A stretch of 64,000 bases of DNA from Bradyrhizobiaceae bacterium (GTDB taxonomy: Bacteria; Pseudomonadota; Alphaproteobacteria; Rhizobiales; Xanthobacteraceae): positions 310,001 through 374,000 of the forward strand of contig JADYXZ010000020.1 in assembly GCA_020853885.1 (NCBI GenBank), given 5' to 3'. Of this stretch, positions 20,289-31,321 are shown one piece after another; the stretch's first letter is position 1, and every line of letters begins with the position of its first letter. Both the position numbers and the translations under genes were made by a program. Under the pieces are notes generated by a model. It had not been told where the DNA came from. It searched no databases and worked only from the letters and a program-made list of their open reading frames with translations.

Positions 20289-20414
20289 ATGTCATCCAAA
20301 TATCATGATCGCGCCGCATCGGCGGACGGGCAAGCCCCGAATCGCCGCGCTCGCAACCAGTTGCGGAAGCGCCGCGACTTGTGGATGGCCGTGCTGGCGG
20401 AGAAGAAATCATAA
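20289..20414 (+). CDS. Possible small basic protein, 41 residues
   Basis: ATG 20289 to TAA 20414. The product is basic (RRARNQLRKRRDLW then MAVLAEKKS) and hydrophilic at the start. It is divergent from the DUF2794 gene with 22 bases between starts. No Shine-Dalgarno is visible. The C-terminal RKRRDLW pattern looks non-random, but this is a weak call; nothing is known of its function. Confidence 0.25.
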   Translation: MSSKYHDRAASADGQAPNRRARNQLRKRRDLWMAVLAEKKS

Positions 20415-20583
20415 TCTCGCCCGAATTCAGCCCCGCACGCGCCAAAGCGATCGAGGAAGTTCTTGACTGTAGCCTCCGGGTCGGTCCGCGCGAAGCGCCG
20501 GTTAATCCCAGCCCCCCAGCCCCCCGGGCTTTCGCGGGCCGACCCTTCTCATTTCTGCGTAGATTTGATCCCCCAAGGTTTTC

Positions 20584-20613
20584 CGGGCCGGTCTGCCGGC
20601 CCGTTTTCTTTTC
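20584..20613 (+). terminator. Terminator-like hairpin with no gene upstream
   Basis: Stem CGGGCCGG / CCGGCCCG with loop TCTG, followed by TTTTCTTTT. It is oriented on the plus strand, where no protein gene precedes it for over 700 bases except the doubtful 41-codon frame. Confidence 0.6.
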
Positions 20614-20704
20614 GTGCCCGGGGATTGCCGCGAGCGTCGGATCGCCTTGGGTTGAGGGGTGCGATTCGCGAGGCGAGAACGCTTCCGCCGGAAGCGATCG
20701 GACC

Positions 20705-21442
20705 CTAGCGGAGAGCGGTCATAGCGGCGCCGCAGATCGGTCCCGGCGATTCGACCGTTCCCGCCTGCACCAGCACCGCCGCGCTGTCCGCGCCCGACTG
20801 GGCCAGCTCGGCCACCGGCACGGACGCGCGCACGACATTTCCCTTCCATTCGCCGAGCTGCTGCCAGACGCGGATGACGTTGTGATAGGTGATGGTCTTG
20901 CCGCGATTCTCGCCGCGCTCGATCGCGACCGGCGATTTCTTCGTCACGCCGACGACCCAGATCGTCGCGGACGGCGCCGCGGCCGAGCCGATCTCGATGT
21001 CCAGCTTGCCGTCGCCCCGCTTCAACGACACGGGCACGACGAGTTTGCTCTTCTGATCGATGCTGCCGACGATGCGCTCGATCGTCCAGCGGTCGCTGCC
21101 GACCGCTTCGGCCGCTCCGTTGATGATAATCTGCGGCGTGTACACCTGACGATCGCCGCGATGGATCGCGTAGGCTTTTTGCCGCGTCGAGTGGGCATGC
21201 AGCGCGAGCGTGTCGCGCCAGCCGAGATAGTCCCAGTAGTCGACGGGAAGACTCAGCGCGACAACGCGCGGATCGGCAGCATACTCACCGAGCAGCTTGT
21301 CGGCCTTGGGACATGAAGAGCAGGCCTGGCTTGTGAACAGCTCAAGCACCGCCTTCAACTCGCCCGCAGACACCGCTGTGGGCCCGGCCAGAGTCGCCAA
21401 GGCGGCCAGCAGATGCAGCAGCGGGCGCGGCCGAAAACGCAT
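20705..21442 (-). CDS. DUF1223 secreted thioredoxin-fold protein
   Basis: 245 residues with a signal peptide (LLHLLAALATLAGPTAVSAG). The mature start VLELFTSQACSSCPKADKLL carries a CSSC redox motif (Cys 41 and 44) in a thioredoxin-like position, the mark of DUF1223, a family of exported proteins found mainly in Alphaproteobacteria. YTPQIIINGAAEAVGSD holds the cis-proline loop. It probably handles thiols or copper in the periplasm, but its function is unproven. The gene is separated from acnA by about 100 bases and is transcribed in the same direction. Confidence 0.85.
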   Translation of the reverse strand: MRFRPRPLLHLLAALATLAGPTAVSAGELKAVLELFTSQACSSCPKADKLLGEYAADPRVVALSLPVDYWDYLGWRDTLALHAHSTRQKAYAIHRGDRQVYTPQIIINGAAEAVGSDRWTIERIVGSIDQKSKLVVPVSLKRGDGKLDIEIGSAAAPSATIWVVGVTKKSPVAIERGENRGKTITYHNVIRVWQQLGEWKGNVVRASVPVAELAQSGADSAAVLVQAGTVESPGPICGAAMTALR

Positions 21443-21543
21443 GCGCTACTCCAGTGGGGACAGCGACGAATAGAACCTTTCTCCGCTCACCGCCAAGTCA
21501 ATTCGCGGTGAAAGCGGACCGTAGGTTAAGGAATTCGCCGGCA

Positions 21544-24246
<2,703 letters not shown>

Positions 24247-24322
24247 TCCCCAAAGGCGCAGAAGGACTTACACCGCCACTACGGCACGGCGACTCGGCCA
24301 GGGCGGCGCGTTGAATGCGCGC

Positions 24323-24351
24323 TTTATAGATGGATTCAAAACCGCGGTCAC
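24323..24351 (-). promoter_or_regulatory. Sigma70-type promoter for acnA
   Basis: On the minus strand: GTGACC, 17-base spacer, TATAAA. Transcription would start near 24316, about 70 bases before the acnA ATG. Predicted from sequence. Confidence 0.45.
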
Positions 24352-24495
24352 GGCGGGCATGGGGAATGAATTGCCGATCCGAATGAGCGGTATTTTTAAG
24401 CAAGCTCTTGCCAGTCCTTCGCTTTTCCGCCTGCCGCGAAAGGAGCGCGGCCGGCCTTGGACTTTCGGATTGTCACGCTTGCGTGGGGGCCGCCG

Positions 24496-25104
24496 ATGCG
24501 GCTGATCGCGGAGAATCTTACCTGCGTGCGCGGCGGGCGGACTCTATTCCGGAATCTGGACTTCGAGGTCGCGGCGGGCAGGGCTCTTCTCGTCACCGGG
24601 CCGAACGGGGCGGGGAAGTCCTCGCTGTTGCGGCTGCTTGCGGGCCTGCTGCGGCCGGCGGCGGGGCGAATCGCGCTGGAAGGCAGCGAGCCGGGGCAGC
24701 CGGCCGGCGTTTCGGCGCATTTCATCGGGCATCTCGATGCGGCGAAGGGGGCGCTGCGCGCGGCGGAAAACCTCGCCTTCATGCAGGCGCTGCTTGGCGG
24801 GGGCGGGCGGACGGTCGCCGAGGCCCTGCGCGCGGTCGGGCTCGACGGGCTCGCCGAGGTGCCGGTGCGCATGTTCTCAGCCGGCCAGCGGCGCCGGCTT
24901 GCGCTCGCGCGGCTCATCGTCGCGCCGCGCCCGCTCTGGCTGCTCGACGAGCCGACGACGGCGCTCGACGCCGAAGGGCAGGAGACGTTCGCGGCGCTGG
25001 CGGCGAAGCACCTTGCCGGCGGCGGCATCGTCGTCGCGGCCACGCATGCGCCGCTGAAGATTTCCGCGCAGGAAATCCGGCTCGGGGCGGGAGGTGCTGC
25101 ATGA
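24496..25104 (+). CDS. ccmA: Cytochrome c maturation ABC ATPase CcmA
   Basis: 202 residues from ATG 24496 (MRLIAENLTCVRGGR), the usual CcmA start. A TTG at 24457, preceded by AAAGGAG, would add 13 residues and cannot be excluded. Walker A TGPNGAGKSS, signature FSAGQRRRLALARL and Walker B LWLLDEPTTALD are present. With CcmB it powers release of haem-loaded CcmE during c-type cytochrome assembly. The stop overlaps ccmB by four bases. Confidence 0.95.
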   Translation: MRLIAENLTCVRGGRTLFRNLDFEVAAGRALLVTGPNGAGKSSLLRLLAGLLRPAAGRIALEGSEPGQPAGVSAHFIGHLDAAKGALRAAENLAFMQALLGGGGRTVAEALRAVGLDGLAEVPVRMFSAGQRRRLALARLIVAPRPLWLLDEPTTALDAEGQETFAALAAKHLAGGGIVVAATHAPLKISAQEIRLGAGGAA

Positions 25105-25772
25105 TCGCCGCGCTGCGCGCCGTGTTCGTACGCGACCTGATGATCGCGTTCCGCGTCGGCGGCGGCGCGGGCATCGGCGTCGTCTTCTTTCTCGCGCTGG
25201 TGACGGTGATCCCGTTCGCCATCGGGCCCGACCTGCCGCTCCTGGCGCGCATCGGGCCCGCGGTGCTGTGGATCGGCGCGCTGCTCGCTTCCCTCCTCGG
25301 CCTCGACCGGATCTTCTCCGCCGACCACGACGACGGCAGCCTCGACGTGCTCCTGCTCGCGCCGGTGCCGCTCGAACTGATCGCCGCGGCCAAGGGCGCG
25401 GCGCACTGGGTCGCGACCGGGCTGCCGCTGGTGATTGCGGCACCACTGCTCGGCCTGCTGCTCGGGCTCGAGCCGAGGATGCTCGGGGCGATTGCGCTCA
25501 CGTTGCTCTTGGGAACGCCGGCGTTGACGTTTTTCGGTCTCGTCGGTGCGGCGCTTGCGGTCGCCTTGCCGCGCGGCGGGCTGCTCGTCGCCGTGCTCAT
25601 TCTGCCGCTGACGATCCCGGTGCTCATCTTCGGCGTCGCCGCAACGGTGGGCGCGGCGGGCGGACCGGTGCCGTTCGACATGCCGCTGCGCCTCGTCGGC
25701 GCGCTTTCGCTCGCCACATTCGTGATCGGTCCCGTCGCGGCAGCGGCCGCAATTCGTCAGATTCGCGACTGA
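25101..25772 (+). CDS. ccmB: Haem exporter protein CcmB
   Basis: 223 residues starting in an ATGA overlap with ccmA. Six hydrophobic helices are visible. The N-terminal FVRDLMIAFR and the DHDDGSLDVLLLAPVPLE loop are family hallmarks. It is the inner-membrane partner of CcmA in System I cytochrome c maturation. An unrelated exported protein gene follows before ccmC, which is not the usual ccmABCDG order. Confidence 0.93.
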   Translation: MIAALRAVFVRDLMIAFRVGGGAGIGVVFFLALVTVIPFAIGPDLPLLARIGPAVLWIGALLASLLGLDRIFSADHDDGSLDVLLLAPVPLELIAAAKGAAHWVATGLPLVIAAPLLGLLLGLEPRMLGAIALTLLLGTPALTFFGLVGAALAVALPRGGLLVAVLILPLTIPVLIFGVAATVGAAGGPVPFDMPLRLVGALSLATFVIGPVAAAAAIRQIRD

Positions 25773-25867
25773 AGCGCGCCCATCGCCGGCCACATTGGAC
25801 TCCGACCTTCCGCGCCGGGTGCGGAGGGCGATGCGCGTGCAGCGCGCAAGCAGCAGGAGTCGGGGCG

Positions 25868-26614
25868 ATGTTCTCCATGTCTTCCGCCAATCAGATTCTG
25901 AATATCGTGCTTGCCGCGAGCCTCGTGGCGCTCGTGACCGCGGCGTCGATGGAGCTGCGCTCGCAGGCGCTCGACGGCAGCGGCGTTATGAAAAGCGAGG
26001 AGCGGATTTCCGAAACGGGAACGGAGGCAGGCGATGCGGCAAGTGTGCCGCTTGCCTTGGCGGTCATGAATTCGATCCCCGCGCCGGAAGCGGCTTCCAC
26101 GCCGGTCATCCGAGTGGCGGCGGGAGAGGAGAAGAAACGCGCGGTTCCCGCAGAGCCGCCGGTTCCTGCGGAACGGCCGGCACCGGCGGAACGCGCGGCG
26201 CCCGCGGTCGAGAAACCGAAATCGGTGCAGGCGGTGATCGGCGGCGCGGGCCATGCGCCGGCGGCGCCGACCGAGGCGAAGCTCGCCGCCTTGCCGGCAA
26301 AGCCCGGGATCATCTTCGAGGATCTCGGGCGCAAGGTTTGCATCGGCGGCATGCTGTGCGAGGAGCAATGCAAGGTGGAGGCGGGCGGCTGCGAGGCGAA
26401 GCCGGCCTATGTCCTGAAGCTCGACCGTCCCGCCTATCTGTCGGCGATCCAACTCTATGCGCACGACGGCGTCGGCCCCACCCGCCGCGCGGAGCTCGTG
26501 GTGAAGGTGAACGGCGAGCCGATCGGGAAGACGGAGGTCTATCGCTACGGTTCCACGCAGACGGTCAAGATCGGACGCATCGGCCAGCTCGTGACCGTGG
26601 AATCGCGGCACTAG
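25868..26614 (+). pseudogene. Unknown exported protein between ccmB and ccmC, apparently cut by an in-frame TAG
   Basis: 248 codons from ATG 25868 (GGAG eight bases upstream). The N-terminus is a signal anchor (ILNIVLAASLVALVTAAS), then a Pro/Ala/Glu-rich linker (about 85-145), then a folded domain with four cysteines (158, 164, 168, 175) and VLKLDRPAYLSAIQLYAHDG, reminiscent of a galactose-binding-like fold. The frame stops at TAG 26612-26614 but stays open for 28 more codons (QNGFLRGGEEAVIWDVYLLG, then REPRGTKN) to TGA 26699-26701, with sensible composition. This suggests a nonsense mutation or readthrough. The family is not recognised. Its location suggests cotranscription with ccm genes. 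Confidence 0.6.
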
Positions 26615-26773
26615 CAGAACGGCTTCCTGCGCGGCGGCGAGGAAGCGGTGATCTGGGACGTCTATCTGCTTGGGCGCGAGCCGCGTGGCACGAAAAATTG
26701 ATCGCGGCGAGGCGCGGAGGAGCGAAAGCGGGCCGCATTGCCGGGGCCGCGCGGCGGGACTAGAACCCGCGCC

Positions 26774-27502
26774 ATGGCCTTCTATGAGCTTGCCAATCCG
26801 CACCGGTTCATGACGCTCGCGCGCTGCCTCACGCCGGCGTGCGCCGTGGCCGCGGTCGTCCTGCTCGCCGTCGGGTTCGTGCTCGGCTTCCGGGCGCCTG
26901 CGGACTATCAGCAGGGCGAGACAGTGCGGATCATGTACATCCACGTGCCGGCGGCGTGGCTCGGGCTCGGCATCTATACGCTGATGGCGATTTCGGCGCT
27001 CGGGACGCTCGTATGGCGGCATCCGCTCGCCGACGTCGCGGCGAAGGCGGCGGCGCCGATCGGCGCGGGCTTCACGCTGATCTGCCTCCTCACCGGCGCC
27101 TTGTGGGGACGGCCGATGTGGGGCGCCTATTGGGTGTGGGACGCGCGGTTGACCTCGATGCTCGTGCTATTCCTGCTCTATCTCGGCATCCTCGCGCTGT
27201 GGCGCGCAATCGAGGAGCCGGGGCAGGCGGGGCGCGCGGTGGCGATCCTCACGCTCGTCGGCTTCATCAATGTGCCGATCGTGAAGTTCTCCGTGGACTG
27301 GTGGAATACGCTGCATCAGCCGGCGTCGGTGTTCCGCATCGACGGGCCGACGATCCACCCGGCGATTCTGGCGCCGCTCCTCGTCACCACGCTCGGATTC
27401 GCGGCGCTGTTCGTCGCGCTGCATCTCGCGGCCATGCGCAACGAGATCCTGCGGCGGCGCGTACGCACGCTGCGGCTGCTCGCGGCGGCCGAGGCGCGCT
27501 GA
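26774..27502 (+). CDS. ccmC: Haem-handling protein CcmC
   Basis: 242 residues from ATG 26774 (MAFYELANPHRF). Six transmembrane helices. The tryptophan-rich haem-binding loop is seen as GRPMWGAYWVWDARLTSML, flanked by the conserved histidines in MYIHVPAAW and in NTLHQPASV. CcmC loads haem onto CcmE in the periplasmic leaflet. The stop TGA shares a base with the ccmD start (TGATG). Confidence 0.96.
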   Translation: MAFYELANPHRFMTLARCLTPACAVAAVVLLAVGFVLGFRAPADYQQGETVRIMYIHVPAAWLGLGIYTLMAISALGTLVWRHPLADVAAKAAAPIGAGFTLICLLTGALWGRPMWGAYWVWDARLTSMLVLFLLYLGILALWRAIEEPGQAGRAVAILTLVGFINVPIVKFSVDWWNTLHQPASVFRIDGPTIHPAILAPLLVTTLGFAALFVALHLAAMRNEILRRRVRTLRLLAAAEAR

Positions 27503-27684
27503 TGGAGCTCGGCCAGCATGCGGGGTTCATCGTCGCCGCCTATGTGGCGGCGCTCATCGTGCTTGCGCTCCTGGTCGTCTGGGTGATCGTCGACCACCGC
27601 ATGCAGCGGCAGGCGATCGCGAAACTGGAAGCGCAGGGGATCACGCGGCGTTCGGCGCGGCCGGGCGTGGAGGACGTCGGTTGA
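27502..27684 (+). CDS. ccmD: Haem exporter subunit CcmD
   Basis: 60 residues with one transmembrane helix (FIVAAYVAALIVLALLVVWV) and a basic cytoplasmic tail, the usual CcmD plan. It stabilises the CcmABC-CcmE release complex. It starts in the TGATG junction with ccmC and its stop overlaps the ccmG start by four bases (TTGA). Confidence 0.92.
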   Translation: MELGQHAGFIVAAYVAALIVLALLVVWVIVDHRMQRQAIAKLEAQGITRRSARPGVEDVG

Positions 27685-28262
27685 GCGAAGCTTCGGGCGC
27701 GTCGCCGCGGCGGTGGTGGCTCGTCGCGCTGCCGCTCGTCATCTTTCTCGCGCTGCTGGCGCTCCTGTTCTTCCGGCTCGGCGCGGGCGATCCGTCGAAG
27801 CTGCCGTCCGCGCTGATCGGCAAGCCGGCGCCGACGCTCGTGCTGCCGCCGCTCGAGGGATTGCTGCGGGAGGGCGCGCCGGTGCCGGGGCTCGATCCTG
27901 CGGCGTTCGCCGGCAACGTGACGGTGGTGAACGTGTGGGCGTCGTGGTGCGCGCCGTGCCGCGAGGAGCATCCCTATCTCGAGAAGATCGCGGCGGACGC
28001 GCGCGTGCGGCTCGTCGGCATCAACTACAAGGACGGCGCGGAGAACGCGCGGCGCTTTCTCGGGCGCTACGGCAATCCGTTCGCGGCGGTCGGCGTCGAT
28101 CCGGGCGGGCGCGCGGCGATCGAATGGGGCGTCTATGGCGTGCCGGAGACGTTCATCGTCGGCCGCGACGGCAGGATCGCGTTCAAGCAGATCGGGCCGA
28201 TCGACGCGGAGCGCACGTTCCAGGCGTTCATGGCCGAGGTGGAAAAGGCGCTCGCGCGCTGA
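27681..28262 (+). CDS. ccmG: Thiol:disulfide interchange protein CcmG/DsbE
   Basis: 193 residues from a TTG at 27681. One N-terminal membrane anchor (about 13-32) precedes a periplasmic thioredoxin domain with the active site VWASWCAPCREEHPYL (Cys 90 and 93) and the cis-proline in YGVPETFIVG. It reduces the CXXCH cysteines of apocytochrome c. It ends the ccm gene string here; ccmE, ccmF and ccmH are not in the window. Confidence 0.95.
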   Translation: MSEASGASPRRWWLVALPLVIFLALLALLFFRLGAGDPSKLPSALIGKPAPTLVLPPLEGLLREGAPVPGLDPAAFAGNVTVVNVWASWCAPCREEHPYLEKIAADARVRLVGINYKDGAENARRFLGRYGNPFAAVGVDPGGRAAIEWGVYGVPETFIVGRDGRIAFKQIGPIDAERTFQAFMAEVEKALAR

Positions 28263-28263
28263 A

Positions 28264-28357
28264 CTTTCCGCTCATACCCGCGCAAGCGGGTATCCAGGGC
28301 CGAAATCCCGAGCCATGCCGTTTGCCTTGGGTCCCCGCTTTCGCGGGGACGAGCGGT
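28264..28357. repeat. Pair of intergenic palindromes between ccmG and ispZ
   Basis: Two hairpins: ATACCCGC-GCAA-GCGGGTAT (28274-28293) and GTCCCCGC-TTTC-GCGGGGAC (28331-28350). The second repeats the palindrome at 2385-2402. They fill the space between two convergent genes and may serve as a bidirectional transcription barrier, although no T-run follows. Confidence 0.7.
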
Positions 28358-28358
28358 A

Positions 28359-28940
28359 TCAGGATTCTTTCTTGTCCGCCGCGTGGCGCATCATCAGGGG
28401 CGTCTGCGCCAGCGCGAAAGCGATCGTGAGCGGCAGGAAGCCGAAGGTCTTGAAGGCGACCCAGGCGTCAGTGGAGACCGAGCGCCAGACGATCTCGTTC
28501 AGCACCGCCATCATGACGAAAAAGACACCCCAGCGCACGGTGAGCTGCTTCCAGCCGGCGTCGGTGAGCTGGAACACGCTGTCGAGGACGACGGCGAGCA
28601 GCGAGCGGCCGAAGGCGAGGCCGCCGAGCAGGACAGCGGCAAACAGCGCGTAGATGATCGTCGGCTTCAGCTTGATGAAGACTTCGTCCTGCAAGTAGAG
28701 CGTGAGGCCGCCGAACACCATCACGACGGCGGCGGAGACGAGCGGCATCATTGGCACGCGGCGCGCGAGCGCGTAGGTGACGGCGATGGAGACGAGGGTC
28801 GCGGCCATGAAGGCGCCCGTCGCTGCGAAGATGCCCCAGCGCGCGTTGGCGAAGAAGAACAGGAGCAGCGGCCCGAGATCGAGCGCGAGCTTGAGGAGGG
28901 GGTTGATCTCGGCCGGTTTCGGCGCGGCGGGGGCGGTCAT
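28359..28940 (-). CDS. ispZ: Inner membrane septation protein IspZ/YciB
   Basis: 193 residues from ATG 28940. The family signature LKLALDLGPLLLFFFANARWGIF and later VRWGVFFVMMAVLNEIVWR are present among five or six hydrophobic helices. IspZ/YciB affects septation and envelope integrity. Downstream of ftsY on the same strand, separated by 173 bases that include a repeat. Its 3' end converges on ccmG. Confidence 0.93.
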   Translation of the reverse strand: MTAPAAPKPAEINPLLKLALDLGPLLLFFFANARWGIFAATGAFMAATLVSIAVTYALARRVPMMPLVSAAVVMVFGGLTLYLQDEVFIKLKPTIIYALFAAVLLGGLAFGRSLLAVVLDSVFQLTDAGWKQLTVRWGVFFVMMAVLNEIVWRSVSTDAWVAFKTFGFLPLTIAFALAQTPLMMRHAADKKES

Positions 28941-28989
28941 GGCGCTCTGATGCGCTTTCGTTCGGGCTAATTCAAGTCGCGTTCTCTTC

Positions 28990-29110
28990 GTCATCACCGG
29001 GCCGCCGCGCCCCGCGCAAAGCGCGGCCTTGGCGCGGCGAGTCCCGGTGATCCACGTCTTTGCGGGCGGCAAGGAAGGCGTGGATGCCCGGGACGAGCCC
29101 GGGCATGACG
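28990..29110. repeat. Palindromic repeat between ispZ and ftsY
   Basis: Contains ATGCCCGGG-ACGAG-CCCGGGCAT (29084-29106) and GC-rich half-palindromes around GCGCAAAGCGCGGCC. This type (GCCCGGGACGAGCCCGGGC) is widely scattered between genes in Rhizobiales. No coding signal. Confidence 0.6.
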
Positions 29111-29113
29111 ACG

Positions 29114-30049
29114 TTAATTGTCGCCGAGCCCCACCAGCGCGCGGGCGAAGTCGGCCGGCGCGAACGGCGCGAGGTCGTCGACGCCTTCGCCGACGCCGAT
29201 GAAGTGCACGGGCAGGCCGAACTTCGCGGCAACGGCGACGAGGATGCCGCCCTTCGCCGTGCCGTCGAGCTTGGTCATGACGAGGCCGGTGACGCCCGCG
29301 ATTTTTGCGAACGCTTCGACCTGATTGATCGCGTTCTGGCCCACGGTGGCGTCGAGCACGAGCAGCACCGCGTGCGGCGCGCCCGGATCGAGCTTCCGGA
29401 TCACGCGGAGGATTTTTTCCAGCTCCGCCATCAGCTCGGCGCGGTTCTGCAGGCGGCCGGCGGTGTCGACGAGGAGAATGTCGGCGTTCTCGGCGCGGGC
29501 GTGCTCGATGGCCTCGAAGGCGACGCCGGCGGGATCGGCGCCCTGGGCGCGGGCGACGACGCTCGTGCCCGTGCGCTCGCCCCATTTCTGCAACTGCTCG
29601 ATGGCGGCGGCGCGGAAGGTGTCGGCGGCGGCGAGCACCACTTTTTTTCCTTCGCTGGTGAAGCGAGCGGCGAGCTTGCCGATCGTCGTGGTCTTCCCCG
29701 AGCCGTTCACGCCGGCCATCAGAATGACGAACGGCTTGTGCGCGGGGTTGATTTCAAGCGGTCTCGCGACGGGCGCGAGCACGCGCTCGACCTCGGCGGC
29801 AAGCAGCGTCTTCAGTTCGTCGCCGGAGACTTCGCGGTCGTGGCGCGACTTGCGCAAGGCTTCGACGATCTCCGCCGACGTTTCGAGGCCGAGATCGGAC
29901 TGGATCAGCAGGTCTTCCAGCGATTCGAGCGTCGCGGCGTCGAGCTTCCTGCGCGCGAGGCCGGCGATGCCGTCGCCGAGCTTCGACGCGCTGCGGGCAA
30001 GGCCGCTGGTGAGCCGGCGCCAGAAACCGGTGCGGGGGGCGTCGGTCAT
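29114..30049 (-). CDS. ftsY: Signal recognition particle receptor FtsY
   Basis: 311 residues. N-terminal helical bundle, then the SRP-GTPase domain with G1 GVNGSGKTTTIGKLA, insertion-box DTFRAAAIEQL, G3 LLVDTAGRLQN and G4 TKLDGTAKGG. FtsY docks Ffh-ribosome complexes at the membrane; the acidic N-terminal domain of E. coli FtsY is absent, as is usual in Alphaproteobacteria. Its start overlaps the mtaB stop by four bases (ATGA). The partner Ffh is encoded at 33659. Confidence 0.97.
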   Translation of the reverse strand: MTDAPRTGFWRRLTSGLARSASKLGDGIAGLARRKLDAATLESLEDLLIQSDLGLETSAEIVEALRKSRHDREVSGDELKTLLAAEVERVLAPVARPLEINPAHKPFVILMAGVNGSGKTTTIGKLAARFTSEGKKVVLAAADTFRAAAIEQLQKWGERTGTSVVARAQGADPAGVAFEAIEHARAENADILLVDTAGRLQNRAELMAELEKILRVIRKLDPGAPHAVLLVLDATVGQNAINQVEAFAKIAGVTGLVMTKLDGTAKGGILVAVAAKFGLPVHFIGVGEGVDDLAPFAPADFARALVGLGDN

Positions 30050-31311
30050 GCGGCGAGCAGCCGGCGGCCGTCATGGCCGGCAATGACGGCTTCGATGATC
30101 TCGCCGCGTTGCGCGGGCTTGGCGAGGCGCACGCGGCTGAAATGCTCGGTATGGCCGTCGGCTCCCCCGCCTTCCGCGAGCACGCGACGGCGGCGGCCGA
30201 TCTCGCCCGCGAGATGGCGGCGAAGCGCGCTGTCGCCCTTCTCGCGCAGCCGCCGGGCGCGTTCCTTCACCAGCGCGCGGGCGAACTGCGGCATGCGCGC
30301 GGCGGGCGTTCCGTTGCGCGGCGAGAACGGGAAGACGTGCAGGAAGGTGAGGCCGCAGTCGTCGGTGAGCGCGAGCGTGTTGCGGAAATGCGCTTCCGTT
30401 TCGGTGGGGAAGCCGGCAATCAGGTCGGCGCCGAACACGATGTCCGGGCGCAGCCGCCGCGCCTCGGCGCAGAAGCGGATGGCGTCGCCGCGCAGGTGAC
30501 GGCGCTTCATGCGCTTCAGGATAAGATCGTCGCCATGCTGCAGGGAAAGGTGCAGGTGCGGCATCAGCCGCTCTTCGTCGCCGAGCGCGCGCAGGAGGTC
30601 GGCGTCGGCTTCCACCGGATCGATGGAGGAGACGCGCAGGCGCGGCAGGTCCGGCACGTGGCGCAGGATCGCGCGCACGAGCGCGCCGAGTTTCGGCGCG
30701 CCCGGCAAATCGAGGCCCCAGGCGGTGAGATCGACGCCGGTGAGTACCACTTCGCGGTAGCCGCGCTCGACGAGGCGGCGCACCTGCGCAACGACCTCGC
30801 CCATCGGCACGGAGCGCGACGGCCCGCGGCCAAAGGGGATAATGCAGAAGGTGCAGCGGTGGTCACAGCCGTTCTGCACCTGCACGAAGGCGCGCACGTG
30901 CCCCTCAAATGCGTCGACGAGATGTGCGGCGGTCTCGCGCACGGAATCAAGATCGTCGATGACGACCTTCTCCTCCGCGCCGATGCCGAAATCGAGCGCG
31001 CTTCTCGCCTGCTGCCATGCGCTAGCGCCGAGCTTGGCATGATTGCCGATCACGCGGTCGACTTCGTCCATTTCGGCGAACGTGCCGGGCTCGGTTTGTG
31101 CGGCGCAGCCGGTCACCAGCACGCGGGCGCCGGGACGCTCGCGCTTCAGGCGGCGGATGGTCTGGCGCGCTTGCGCCACGGCCTCGGCGGTGACGGCGCA
31201 GCTATTGACGATGATCGCGTTCTTCAGGCCCGCGGCTTCGGCGTTCCGGCGGATCAGTTCGGATTCGGCGGCATTCAGCCGGCAGCCGAAAGTGACGACC
31301 TCGATGCCCAC
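30046..31311 (-). CDS. mtaB: tRNA t6A37 methylthiotransferase MtaB
   Basis: 421 residues from a GTG with AAGGAG seven bases upstream. N-terminal MTTase domain Fe-S cysteines at 10, 38 and 69 and the radical-SAM cluster in CDHRCTFC (149, 153, 156) mark two [4Fe-4S] sites. The TRAM-like C-terminus (about 360-421) follows. It adds a methylthio group to t6A at position 37 of ANN-decoding tRNAs. It begins 10 bases after dapF and overlaps ftsY, giving a dapF-mtaB-ftsY transcription unit. Confidence 0.95.
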   Translation of the reverse strand: MGIEVVTFGCRLNAAESELIRRNAEAAGLKNAIIVNSCAVTAEAVAQARQTIRRLKRERPGARVLVTGCAAQTEPGTFAEMDEVDRVIGNHAKLGASAWQQARSALDFGIGAEEKVVIDDLDSVRETAAHLVDAFEGHVRAFVQVQNGCDHRCTFCIIPFGRGPSRSVPMGEVVAQVRRLVERGYREVVLTGVDLTAWGLDLPGAPKLGALVRAILRHVPDLPRLRVSSIDPVEADADLLRALGDEERLMPHLHLSLQHGDDLILKRMKRRHLRGDAIRFCAEARRLRPDIVFGADLIAGFPTETEAHFRNTLALTDDCGLTFLHVFPFSPRNGTPAARMPQFARALVKERARRLREKGDSALRRHLAGEIGRRRRVLAEGGGADGHTEHFSRVRLAKPAQRGEIIEAVIAGHDGRRLLAA

Positions 31312-31321
31312 AGACGACTCC

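Larger units (their letters stand above)
20267..20704. other. 438-base gap with a stray terminator-like hairpin and little coding signal
   Basis: The stretch between the DUF2794 and DUF1223 genes (both minus strand) holds one doubtful 41-codon plus-strand frame (20289-20414) and a plus-strand terminator-like hairpin (20584-20613). No plus-strand gene is otherwise present, so the terminator either ends an unseen small RNA or is fortuitous. A TTGACT at 20463 lacks a matching -10. Confidence 0.5.

Noticed and set aside
20463-20492. TTGACT as a promoter for the orphan terminator region
   Set aside because: At 16-18 bases downstream there is only CG-rich sequence, with no -10 element.
24408-25772. 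454-codon frame reading through ccmA into ccmB
   Set aside because: The first half is out of frame with ccmA and has no motifs; ccmB starts at the ATGA overlap at 25101.
28359-29585. 408-codon frame covering ispZ and its upstream region
   Set aside because: Only residues from the ATG at 28940 match IspZ; the extension runs through a non-coding repeat and is Arg-rich.
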